Notes under the pieces: generated by a model
The model's input: the letters and a program-made list of their open reading frames with translations, nothing else
The model's database searches: none
What the model was told of the DNA's origin: nothing
Part shown: one piece after another, positions 1 to 4,966 of the stretch
Position numbering within the stretch: the stretch's first letter is position 1
How the letters are laid out: each line of letters starts with the position of its first letter
Program-made: the position numbers and the translations under genes
Assembly: GCA_026785815.1 (NCBI GenBank)
Contig: JAJAZH010000304.1
Span: 1-5,205, forward strand
DNA: 5,205 bases
Direction: 5' to 3'
Source: Ramlibacter sp.
Lineage (GTDB): Bacteria > Pseudomonadota > Gammaproteobacteria > Burkholderiales > Burkholderiaceae_C

Positions 1-303
1 ATACCGCTGGACGTAGTAAGTGCGGGCCGCCTGGCGCTGGCTGTCGTTGAAGTACTGCCCGACCCTGATGTCGTCGCGATCCCGGTATTTGCGAGCGTGT
101 TTTTCGCTCTTTTCGCGATCCTTGTCCTCGCGTTTCTCGGCTTTTTCGTGCGCCTTCTCAGCCCGCTTCTCGGCTTTCTCAGCCTGCTTTTCAGCGTGCT
201 TGCCGCCTTTATCGTCCTTGTCGGCGAAGCTCGGGCTCGCCAGCAGGAACGATGCGAGCGCCAGTGTGAGGATGCGAATGGATTGGCCGGCCTGGAGCGA
301 CAT
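1..303 (-). CDS. RcnB/CigR-family-like exported protein, N-terminal part (cut by window edge)
   Basis: The reading frame runs from an ATG at 303 to the left edge without a stop, giving 101 residues. Residues 1-27 form a signal peptide: Arg10, a hydrophobic stretch ILTLALASFLLA, and a likely cleavage after S-F-A (27). Residues 28-78 are extremely charged, built on an Ala-Glu-Lys repeat (about 36-59) that should form one long helix. The visible end (from about 80) reads DIRVGQYFNDSQRQAARTYY followed by VQRY. From family knowledge this matches the start of the RcnB/CigR-type domain of small periplasmic proteins, where a YYVQRYG-like segment leads into a Cys/Pro-containing PPG motif. RcnB modulates nickel/cobalt export in E. 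coli and CigR is an anti-virulence protein in Salmonella, but most relatives have no known job, so no metal role should be assumed. A good ribosome site (AAGGAAG, plus-strand 309-315, 5 bases before ATG) fixes the start. The gene follows infA after 97 bases. Confidence 0.78.
   Translation of the reverse strand, partial: MSLQAGQSIRILTLALASFLLASPSFADKDDKGGKHAEKQAEKAEKRAEKAHEKAEKREDKDREKSEKHARKYRDRDDIRVGQYFNDSQRQAARTYYVQRY
127..198 (-). repeat. Ala-Glu-Lys codon repeat inside the RcnB-like gene
   Basis: Residues 36-59 of the exported protein are imperfect repeats of AEK with three- and four-residue spacing (HAEKQAEKAEKRAEKAHEKA and on). The DNA is correspondingly repetitive. Because GAG/GAA and AAG/AAA alternate, it is not a perfect tandem repeat. 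The opposite strand therefore reads as a Ser/Phe/Leu/Arg-rich open frame that is only a shadow. Such charged single-helix linkers between signal peptide and domain are common in this group and may vary in length between strains. Confidence 0.7.
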
Positions 304-400
304 GCGAACTTCCTTGGAATTGACGGTCTCTCCAGAACGCAACCGCAGCCCAGCGGTTGACCGCCTGCCGTAGGACGGAGCCGCTTCCGGCCCCGCTGGC

Positions 401-655
401 TCAGCGGCGGGTGCTGGGCGGCGGACCGGCGCGCCCGGCGATGTGCCGGAAAGTGATGCGACCCTTGGTCAGGTCGTAGGGCGACATTTCCAGCGACACG
501 TTGTCGCCGGCGATGATGCGGATGTGGTGCTTGCGCATCTTGCCGCCGGTGTAGCAGATCACCTGGTGACCGTTTTCCAGCGTCACGCGAAAGCGCGAAT
601 CGGGCAGCACTTCATCGACGTGCCCTTTCATTTCGATCAGTTCTTCCTTGGCCAT
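401..655 (-). CDS. infA: Translation initiation factor IF-1, extended paralogue type
   Basis: This 84-residue protein is IF-1, the small OB-fold factor that binds the 30S A site and helps IF-2 and IF-3 form the initiation complex. Visible landmarks are the start MAKEELIEM, the strand FRVTLENGH (22-30), GGKMRKHHIRI (37-47), the GD turn, and SPYDLTKGRITFR (58-70), all in the family order. Classical IF-1 has about 72 residues and ends at the FR segment. Here about 14 more residues follow (HIAGRAGPPPSTRR), a basic, proline-rich tail. From memory, this tail and the KVDEVLPDSRFR-like core fit the second infA copy carried by many betaproteobacteria, separate from the copy in the ribosomal-protein cluster. 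An AGGAAA ribosome site lies just before ATG (plus-strand 659-664). It sits 16 bases after the stop of the small gene at 672-935, so the two are probably co-transcribed. No clear terminator with a U-tract follows. Confidence 0.95.
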   Translation of the reverse strand: MAKEELIEMKGHVDEVLPDSRFRVTLENGHQVICYTGGKMRKHHIRIIAGDNVSLEMSPYDLTKGRITFRHIAGRAGPPPSTRR

Positions 656-671
656 GGTTTTCCTGGTTCAG

Positions 672-935
672 TTAGAGCGGCGCGGCTGCGACGCCCTCGA
701 TGGCGGGCTGGCGATGGCCGATCCACTGCAGTCCTTCCTGCGTCGCGTGACGGGCGGCGGCCAGCGGCGTACGGAACAGCCGGGTCAGTCGCAGGACGCG
801 GTCGTGCCGTGCGCCGCCGTGCGCCGCGCCGGACCGGATGGAAACCGAACAGGCATACCAGCCGTTTTCCAGCGCCTGGGTGATGGGCGAAATCAAGTAC
901 CTGCCCACTGTGATGTTTTCGTTTTTGTCGTTCAT
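672..935 (-). CDS. Conserved small protein of unknown function, upstream of infA
   Basis: This is an 87-residue soluble protein with no signal peptide or membrane segment. The first half reads NITVGRYLISPITQALENGW followed by YACSVSIRSG (to about residue 36). It contains hydrophobic strands and suggests a small beta-rich fold. The second half has HDRVLRLTRLFRTPLAAARH (about 44-63) then ATQEGLQWIG, which looks like a helix packing on those strands. I recall similar short proteins in betaproteobacteria, typically with 'VGRY-ISP', 'SVSIRSG' and 'HDRV-R' blocks, but no function is known to me. It is 16 bases upstream of infA on the same strand, with infA's ribosome site in the gap, so a shared transcript is likely. 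The overlapping longer frame on this strand (966-637) is Arg/Pro-rich and lacks these blocks, so it was not chosen. The ribosome site before this ATG is weak; the start rests on the MNDKNENITVG opening. Confidence 0.75.
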   Translation of the reverse strand: MNDKNENITVGRYLISPITQALENGWYACSVSIRSGAAHGGARHDRVLRLTRLFRTPLAAARHATQEGLQWIGHRQPAIEGVAAAPL

Positions 936-983
936 GAAATCGATTCTGCGGAGCGCCTGTGCACATCCGATCTTTGTTCTGGA

Positions 984-999
984 GCCTGCGTTCGCAGGC
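984..999. repeat. Perfect hairpin in the gap upstream of the small gene and infA
   Basis: GCCTGC and GCAGGC flank a four-base loop (GTTC on plus, GAAC on minus), giving a perfect 6-bp stem. It lies 49 bases before the small gene's ATG, so on the minus strand it would fall in that mRNA's leader if transcription starts further upstream. No run of T follows, so it is not a standard terminator. A regulatory role is inference only. Confidence 0.4.
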
Positions 1000-1152
1000 C
1001 GACGCGTATCGAACCCGGTGACATGGCCTCGCTCGGAGGGCCGGGGCTGCGTCCTGGAGTCGTGACCGGCTTTGGCGAGGCCGGTGCGAAGGCCTTGGGA
1101 GGGCCTGAGACGCGTGCGCAGTGGAGACCTCGGGCGCCAGGAAAACCGGTTT

Positions 1153-1172
1153 CAGGCGCGTTCGATCGCCTG
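1153..1172 (-). terminator. Possible weak terminator stem downstream of gshA
   Basis: CAGGCG and CGCCTG form a 6-bp stem with an 8-base loop, about 44 bases past the gshA stop in the direction of transcription. An alternative GGCGC/GCGCC pairing overlaps it. Only a short TTTT follows, some ten bases on, so this is at best an inefficient intrinsic terminator. The rest of the 936-1215 gap shows no convincing gene. It has one other loose inverted repeat (GGCCTCGC at 1025-1032 with GCGAGGCC at 1075-1082). Confidence 0.25.
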
Positions 1173-1215
1173 CGCCATCGAAGCCAATATTGTAACCGCA
1201 AAGGGAGGCTGGCGC

Positions 1216-2766
1216 TCAGGCGGCGGCCAGCGCCGGCACAGCAGCCGGCCGGTCCACGCCCAGCCGCTCGGGCGCGATGTACTGCTGCCGGTAGTTCTCG
1301 AACGGCAGACTGTCGGAGACCTCGATGGCCTTCTGGTCGCGGACCGACTGCGCGCTCAAGGCCGCGAACCGGGCCTGCTCGGTGGCGCTGAAAGGCAGCG
1401 CCAGCAGTTTGCTGCGAGTCTGCTCCGACTGGGCCCGGCAAAAGCCGAGAAAGGAATTGTCGAAATCCTGCTCCATCACGGCCAGCACCCGAGCGCTCGG
1501 CAGCAGCGCCGGGTCGTCGAGCAGGGCCCGGGCCGAACGCAAGGCGTCGCTGTAATCGGTGGTCTGGTGGGCACCGTCCAGCGCCGCGGCGATCGGGGCG
1601 AACTCGGCCAGCAGTTGCGCCCCCCAGCCGGTCAGGGTGATCTCGCTGCTCCCGCGCTCCAGCATCAGCCCGGGTTGCCGTCCATACGCCGCGGTCTTGT
1701 TCTGGTTGCGGCCCAGGGCGGCGATCTCCGCTGGCGAATCCGGCGGGCTCTCGGACAGCAAGCAGTGCAACAGGAAAACGTCGATGAAGCGCAGGGTCGG
1801 CGCGGTGATGCCGACCGGGACGAACGGATTCAGGTCCAGCAGCCGCACTTCGACATACTCGACGCCGCGTTCGCGCAGCGCGTGCAGTGGCCGCTCGCCG
1901 GGCCGGATCACGCGCTTGGGCCGGATGGTGCCGTAGAACTCGTTCTCGATCTGCAGCAAGCTGGTGGCGAGCTGGTTGTATTCACCGCCCGGATTGACAA
2001 CGCCCAGGAATTCGTACGGCGGATACGGCTGGATCAGCGCGCCGTGCAGCGAAGCCGCGTAACCGTCGAGGCCGTTGTAGCTCACCGCCAGGCTGGCCTG
2101 CGCATCGCTCTGGTAGCCCAGCCGGCCCATCCGCAAGGAGGTTCCGTGCGGCATGTACATGGTTCCGCTGGCGAGCGATTCCAGTTCGTGGTTGCGGCCA
2201 TCGACGAAACTCGAACACAGCGCCGGCGACGCGCCGAACAGGTACAGCAGCAGGAAAGCGTGGCGCCTGAAATTGCGGATCAGCGCGAAATATTCATCGT
2301 TGCCGACTCCCGGCAGCGACCAGTTGTAGTGAATGCCCGAGATGGTCTGCATCCGCCGGCCGTAACGGTTCGCCAGCCCGATGCGATAGACGCTCTTGGC
2401 CCGCCCGACATTGGACGAGCCGTAGCGGCCGATCGGAATGGTCTCATCGGCCGGTAGCCGGCACGGCATGCTTGAGACCCACATCGCTTCGGTCCCGATC
2501 GAGCGATAGGTGAACTGGTGGATGTGCAGCAGTTCTTCCAGGCAGGTTTCGGGCGTCGCGTGGACCCCGGTGATCAGTTCCAGCTGGGACTCGCTGTAGT
2601 CGGTGGTGATGTTGGGGTGGGTGAGGGCCGAACCCAGCGCCGCCGGATGCGGCGTGAGCGCCAGTTGCTTGCCGTTGGCACGCAGGCTCTCTTTCTCGAT
2701 CCCGCGCCGGATGCCGCGCAGGCGTTGGGGACCCAGTGAATCGAGGGCGTCTTGCAAGCTGCTCAT
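1216..2766 (-). CDS. gshA: Glutamate-cysteine ligase, E. coli (type 1) family
   Basis: It catalyses the first, rate-limiting step of glutathione synthesis in the cytoplasm: ATP-dependent joining of the gamma-carboxyl of glutamate to cysteine. The 516 residues nearly equal E. coli GshA (518), and landmarks align along the whole length: RRGIEKESLR (20-29), ALGSALTHPNITTDYSESQL (43-62), MQTISGIHYNWSLP (139-152), YLFGASPALCSSF (175-187), LQIENEFYGTIRPKRV (271-286) and GVEYVEVRLLDLNPF (301-315). Residues expected to hold the metal ions and substrates by alignment with E. coli are present: Glu24, Glu26, Asp56, Glu63, His146, Glu306 and Arg308. The open frame continues upstream to 2958, but that would overrun the divergent gene at 2894 and add a non-family segment. 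ATG 2766 gives the family N-terminus, though its ribosome site is poor. The C-terminal tail (Ala/Pro-rich, to 516) is not conserved. gshB is not next door. Confidence 0.97.
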   Translation of the reverse strand: MSSLQDALDSLGPQRLRGIRRGIEKESLRANGKQLALTPHPAALGSALTHPNITTDYSESQLELITGVHATPETCLEELLHIHQFTYRSIGTEAMWVSSMPCRLPADETIPIGRYGSSNVGRAKSVYRIGLANRYGRRMQTISGIHYNWSLPGVGNDEYFALIRNFRRHAFLLLYLFGASPALCSSFVDGRNHELESLASGTMYMPHGTSLRMGRLGYQSDAQASLAVSYNGLDGYAASLHGALIQPYPPYEFLGVVNPGGEYNQLATSLLQIENEFYGTIRPKRVIRPGERPLHALRERGVEYVEVRLLDLNPFVPVGITAPTLRFIDVFLLHCLLSESPPDSPAEIAALGRNQNKTAAYGRQPGLMLERGSSEITLTGWGAQLLAEFAPIAAALDGAHQTTDYSDALRSARALLDDPALLPSARVLAVMEQDFDNSFLGFCRAQSEQTRSKLLALPFSATEQARFAALSAQSVRDQKAIEVSDSLPFENYRQQYIAPERLGVDRPAAVPALAAA

Positions 2767-2811
2767 GAGGTGTCGGGTGCGCCTGGGCTGAATGGGCCGA
2801 AAGTTAACACC

Positions 2812-2821
2812 TTTGCGCAAA
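2812..2821. promoter_or_regulatory. Palindrome TTTGCGCAAA in the gshA / small membrane gene divergent gap
   Basis: A perfect 10-bp palindrome lies 46 bases before the gshA start, and a second small palindrome (GTTAAC, 2803-2808) sits next to it. On the minus strand its TTGCGC could serve as a poor -35 for gshA, but no good -10 is found at the right distance. It could be an operator, or chance. Nothing else in the 127-base gap stands out apart from the CACAAT noted at 2881. Confidence 0.25.
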
Positions 2822-2880
2822 TCCTGCTGGCAGGCGGGTTGGCACTGACTCGGTCCCGGGCCGTTCCGCAAGCCTTCAGA

Positions 2881-2886
2881 CACAAT
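2881..2886 (+). promoter_or_regulatory. Candidate -10 element placing transcription start at the ATG
   Basis: CACAAT matches the TATAAT consensus at four of six positions and ends 7 bases before the ATG at 2894. No Shine-Dalgarno sequence lies between them. If used, the transcript would begin at or one base before the start codon, giving a leaderless mRNA. No convincing -35 is seen, so this is a suggestion. Confidence 0.3.
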
Positions 2887-2893
2887 CACGCCC

Positions 2894-3106
2894 ATGGCCC
2901 GTGACCCCAAAAACGCCCGCCGCGATCTGCTGATCAAGGGACTCTTGCTGTGTTTCATCGGACTGCTGGTGCTGCTTTCGCCGATGGTGATCCGCGCACC
3001 GGGGTTTTCCGAAGCGGTCGGTGGTTCTTCGGTGGTCGGCTGGTTTGCGCTGGTCCTGGGGATCGCGTTCGTGGCCCAGTGGCTCGCACGCAGGAACCGG
3101 CCCTGA
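2894..3106 (+). CDS. Small inner-membrane protein with two transmembrane helices, function unknown
   Basis: The 70 residues show a basic N-terminus (MARDPKNARRDLLIK), a first helix at about 13-33 (IKGLLLCFIGLLVLLSPMVI), a short loop APGFSEAVGGSS (35-46), a second helix at about 47-64 (VVGWFALVLGIAFVAQWL) and a basic tail ARRNRP. By the positive-inside rule both ends face the cytoplasm and the loop faces the periplasm. There is no catalytic motif. I recall similar tiny proteins in betaproteobacteria but no function. The start has no ribosome site, but no other start codon fits and the divergent gshA promoter must lie just upstream. The gene stops 93 bases before the next start. Confidence 0.7.
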   Translation: MARDPKNARRDLLIKGLLLCFIGLLVLLSPMVIRAPGFSEAVGGSSVVGWFALVLGIAFVAQWLARRNRP

Positions 3107-3128
3107 CCGCCGCGCCAGCCGGCGTCTG

Positions 3129-3156
3129 TTCAAGCCCCGGCCGTGTGCCTTAACAT
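3129..3156 (+). promoter_or_regulatory. Weak candidate promoter for the 48-residue gene
   Basis: TTCAAG (3129-3134) and TAACAT (3151-3156) are 16 bases apart, and the second ends 43 bases before the ATG at 3200. Each matches consensus at about four of six positions. In GC-rich DNA such a pair is easily found by chance, so the call is tentative. Confidence 0.25.
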
Positions 3157-3199
3157 TCATGCACCGGTTGCATCGAGCAGCCGAAAACTGGAGAGCAAC

Positions 3200-3346
3200 A
3201 TGGCCAAAGGCGAACAGCGCAGCAACAAGATGGACAAGAAGCCCAAGAAGGACAACGCTCCACCCAAGCAGATCGCTTCGGACCGTCCGATGCCGCCGAC
3301 CACCGCCGTCCAGCCGCGCGGCAAACTGAAGAACAAGGCGCCTTGA
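3200..3346 (+). CDS. Lys/Pro-rich 48-residue protein, function unknown
   Basis: The frame opens upstream at 3143, but the ATG at 3200 has a good GGAGAG ribosome site at 3190-3195, while nothing precedes the earlier one. The protein reads MAKGEQRSNKMDKKPKKDNA, then PPKQIASDRPMPPTTAVQPR and a basic end GKLKNKAP. It has about 10 lysines in 48 residues, many prolines, no hydrophobic core and no cysteine, so it is probably disordered or folds on a partner such as RNA or the ribosome (inference). I recall very similar 'MAKGQQRSN-KKPKK' short proteins in betaproteobacterial genomes, where they are annotated as hypothetical. It sits between the membrane gene and the HPF-like gene, each separated by about 100 bases, so separate transcription is as likely as an operon. 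Confidence 0.72.
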   Translation: MAKGEQRSNKMDKKPKKDNAPPKQIASDRPMPPTTAVQPRGKLKNKAP

Positions 3347-3348
3347 AT

Positions 3349-3370
3349 CCGGCGCGCCGGGCCTGAGCCC
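3349..3370. repeat. GC palindrome and overlapping hairpin after the 48-residue gene
   Basis: CCGGCGCGCCGG (3349-3360) is a perfect 12-bp palindrome two bases after the stop codon. It overlaps GGGC-CTGA-GCCC (3359-3370), a 4-bp stem with tetraloop. The two are mutually exclusive in RNA. No T-run follows, so an intrinsic terminator is not supported. They may slow or protect the 3' end. Confidence 0.35.
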
Positions 3371-3416
3371 GCCGTCTGAAGACTCGGAAACGTCCTACGC
3401 TGGGTTGCATCCCGGG

Positions 3417-3431
3417 GTCCCACACTGGGAC
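3417..3431 (+). promoter_or_regulatory. Leader hairpin just before the HPF-like gene
   Basis: GTCCC and GGGAC form a perfect 5-bp stem with loop ACACT. The stem ends 9 bases before the AAGGA ribosome site at 3441-3445. It does not cover that site, so any effect on translation is speculative. A possible -10 (TACGCT, 3396-3401) lies upstream, without a good -35. Confidence 0.3.
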
Positions 3432-3451
3432 AACACCACAAAGGATCCCCA

Positions 3452-3832
3452 ATGCATGTCGAGGTCAACACCGGCAACGGCGTCGAGAACACCGAATCGC
3501 TCCAGCGCTGGGCCACCGACCACCTGGTCGAAACGCTGGAACGGTTCCAGCAAGACATCACCCGAATCGAAGTGCAATTGACGGACGAGAATCGTGGCAA
3601 ATCGGGTGCCGACGACAAGCGCTGCATGCTGGAAGCACGGTTGGCCCACCATCAACCGATTGCGGTCAGCCATCATGCCGAAACCCAGGATGACGCCTTC
3701 CGGGGCGCCGCCCGCAAGCTGCTGCATGCGCTCGATCACACGCTGGGCAAATTGCGCGACCATCACCGTGACCGCGACAGCATCCGCCGCGACGTCGAAG
3801 TGACTGGCGTGTTCCCAAGCGCGCCGGTCTAG
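3452..3832 (+). CDS. HPF/RaiA-family ribosome-associated (hibernation) protein
   Basis: The 126 residues match the short HPF/RaiA (YfiA, sigma-54 modulation) family, whose members bind the decoding region of the 30S subunit and hold ribosomes inactive in stationary phase or stress. Visible signatures are the N-terminal strand MHVEVNTGNGVENTESL, a helix around 18-33, the paired strands ITRIEVQLTDENRGKSGADD with KRCMLEARL (36-64), PIAVSHHAETQDDAFRGAAR (69-88), and the helix KLLHALDHTLGKLRD. This gives the beta-alpha-beta-beta-beta-alpha order. It lacks the extra C-terminal dimerisation domain of long HPF. After residue 105 there is only a charged tail. AAGGA lies 6 bases before ATG. It is not beside rpoN, the usual place of hpf in gammaproteobacteria, so it is a stand-alone paralogue and a precise name (hpf or raiA) is withheld. 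Its TAG stop overlaps that of the convergent hydrolase. Confidence 0.88.
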   Translation: MHVEVNTGNGVENTESLQRWATDHLVETLERFQQDITRIEVQLTDENRGKSGADDKRCMLEARLAHHQPIAVSHHAETQDDAFRGAARKLLHALDHTLGKLRDHHRDRDSIRRDVEVTGVFPSAPV

Positions 3833-4500
3833 GGCCGACCCAGGACGCCGACCAACCAGCGGTTGAAGTCGGCGATCTCCTCCTGGCAAATGGAATGGGC
3901 CATCGGATAGTCGTGCCATTCCACCTTCCATCCAAGGGCCACCAGCGCGTCGCGTGAAGCGGTCGCCCGGGCCAGCAACACCACCGGGTCCGTCCGGCCA
4001 TGCGCCAGGAACACCGGTGTCGCTGCGTTCGAAGGGTGGCTCTCCGCGGCCGTCGTGGCCGCCAGCGGCAGGTAGCCAGAGAGACCCGCAATGCCGCCCA
4101 GCCGCTCGCCGTGACGCAAGCCGGTGAGCAACGCCATTGCGCAGCCCTGAGAGAAGCCGGCGATCACGATCCGGTGCGCCGGAATGCCACGGCTTTTCTC
4201 GCGCTCGATCAGCGCCTCCACCGAGGCGACCGATTGGCGCAGGCCTGCTTCGTCTTCGCGCTGAACCAGGTCGGCGGCCAGGATGTCGTACCAGGCCCGC
4301 ATCGCGTATCCGCCGTTGATCGTCACCGGGATCACCGGCGCGTGCGGAAAGACGAAGCGAACAACTCCGACGGCCCGCAAGTCCAGTTCCTGGGCGAGTG
4401 AGACGAAGTCGTTACCGTCGGCGCCCAGGCCATGCAACATGATGATGGTGGCGCTCGGATTGGGGCCGGTTTCTCTCTCGATGATTTCAAGCAGGGGCAT
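3829..4500 (-). CDS. Carboxylesterase / phospholipase-like alpha/beta hydrolase
   Basis: The 223 residues fit the phospholipase/carboxylesterase family (Abhydrolase_2; relatives include Pseudomonas esterase II and acyl-protein thioesterases), small cytoplasmic serine esterases preferring short- to medium-chain esters. Landmarks: ATIIMLHGLGADGNDF (17-32) with the oxyanion-hole HGLGA, FVFPHAPVIPVTINGGYAMR (49-68) followed by AWYDI, the nucleophile elbow GFSQG with Ser117, LSGYLP (140-145), FLAHGRTDPVV with Asp171, and YPMAHSI with His202. The Ser-Asp-His triad and the usual length are complete, so the enzyme should be active. The natural substrate cannot be read from sequence. No signal peptide is present. 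The ribosome site before ATG 4500 is weak (AGAAAG, 7-12 bases upstream). The family N-terminus fits this start. The lipoprotein gene lies 121 bases upstream on the same strand. Confidence 0.93.
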   Translation of the reverse strand: MPLLEIIERETGPNPSATIIMLHGLGADGNDFVSLAQELDLRAVGVVRFVFPHAPVIPVTINGGYAMRAWYDILAADLVQREDEAGLRQSVASVEALIEREKSRGIPAHRIVIAGFSQGCAMALLTGLRHGERLGGIAGLSGYLPLAATTAAESHPSNAATPVFLAHGRTDPVVLLARATASRDALVALGWKVEWHDYPMAHSICQEEIADFNRWLVGVLGRP

Positions 4501-4621
4501 GTGTCACTTTCTGTTCGTCGTTGGGGGCGAGCCCGTTATTTTGCAAGCGGGCGACCGCCAACGTCGGACACACGCACGCCGAGCGGATCGGCTACCAGCG
4601 CAAGGTGGCTGCCTGGCAATG

Positions 4622-4810
4622 TCAGTTGGGCCCGTCGGTTTCTGCTGCGCGATGCAGCGGACCGTGAAAGCCAAGCGCGGAGGCTTTGGACCGGCCAGCC
4701 TCGGTCGAGCCTCGGTTGTCTTGCATCGGGTCACTGGCAACATTCGGGAACGGGGCTGCACAAGCCGTCATCAATGTCGCAGCCGCTGCGATGGCAAGCA
4801 TCTTGATCAT
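4622..4810 (-). CDS. Small outer-membrane-type lipoprotein, function unknown
   Basis: The 62 residues begin with a lipoprotein signal peptide: MIKMLAIAAAATLMTAC, with lipobox M-T-A-C and the lipidated Cys17. Ala at +2 rather than Asp predicts transport to the outer membrane by the Lol system. The mature part is only about 46 residues: AAPFPNVASDPMQDNRGSTE, then AGRSKASALGFHGPLHRAAE (39-58) and TDGPN. It is polar, has no further cysteine and no known catalytic motif. I recall the 'ARSKASA-G-HGP' block from short uncharacterised proteobacterial lipoproteins, which argues that this is a real gene. A strong AGGAG site (plus-strand 4819-4823) lies 8 bases before the ATG. The overlapping frame 4761-4504 is a shadow: Arg/Pro-rich, with no signal. 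The following 121 bases to the hydrolase hold one loose stem (4531-4552) and nothing else I can support. Confidence 0.75.
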   Translation of the reverse strand: MIKMLAIAAAATLMTACAAPFPNVASDPMQDNRGSTEAGRSKASALGFHGPLHRAAETDGPN

Positions 4811-4845
4811 GGGTGGGTCTCCTGGAACCGGTTTACCCCATTGGG

Positions 4846-4859
4846 CGCTGCTTGCAGCG
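4846..4859. repeat. Hairpin in the lipoprotein leader
   Basis: CGCTG-CTTG-CAGCG is a perfect 5-bp stem around four bases, 36 bases upstream of the lipoprotein ATG. On that mRNA the loop is CAAG. The opposite RNA would carry the stable CUUG tetraloop closed by G-C. A poor -10-like TACAAC (minus, 4871-4866) precedes it. Role unknown. Confidence 0.3.
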
Positions 4860-4966
4860 GACTGTGTTGTAGGAAGCCATCGCCGGCTGCGGTCAGCCTA
4901 GAAAAGGCCCCGGCCCCCGCGCGCTTTTGCCCCGGTTGTCAATCGGCGCAACACCCGAGCGTGCAA

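Noticed and set aside
20..373. Plus-strand open frames of 117 and 87 residues opposite the RcnB-like gene
   Set aside because: They mirror the Ala-Glu-Lys codon repeat (Ser/Phe/Leu/Arg runs), have no ribosome site, and conflict with the well-supported minus-strand gene.
637..966. 109-residue minus-strand frame overlapping the small gene upstream of infA
   Set aside because: Arg/Pro-rich composition typical of a shifted frame in GC-rich DNA, and it would overlap the start of infA. The 87-residue frame has family-like blocks.
1004..1016. T-arm-like GGTTCGAT on the minus strand, possible tRNA
   Set aside because: The bases after it do not complete the T stem, and no acceptor stem or anticodon arm is found around it.
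1150..1194. TACAAT (minus, 1194-1189) followed by an 8-codon frame MAQAIERA, possible promoter and leader peptide
   Set aside because: No -35 at a proper distance, no ribosome site, and it is 254 bases from the next gene. Too weak to annotate.
1072..2457. 461-residue plus-strand frame opposite gshA
   Set aside because: Long antisense frames are expected opposite GC-rich genes. gshA matches its family from end to end, and this frame has no recognisable domain.
2767..2958. N-terminal extension of gshA to the upstream ATG
   Set aside because: It would overlap the divergent gene and adds residues absent from the family. The ATG at 2766 gives the usual N-terminus.
4531..4552. GCCCG/CGGGC stem between lipoprotein and hydrolase, possible terminator
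   Set aside because: Only five pairs, a 12-base loop and no T-run on the transcribed strand.
4504..4761. 85-residue minus-strand frame overlapping the lipoprotein gene
   Set aside because: Arg/Pro/Cys-rich shadow with no ribosome site. The overlapping frame has a lipobox and a strong AGGAG.
4937..4942. Perfect TTGACA on the minus strand upstream of the lipoprotein gene
   Set aside because: The expected -10 position is pure GC (CCGGGG-like), so no sigma-70 promoter can be assigned.
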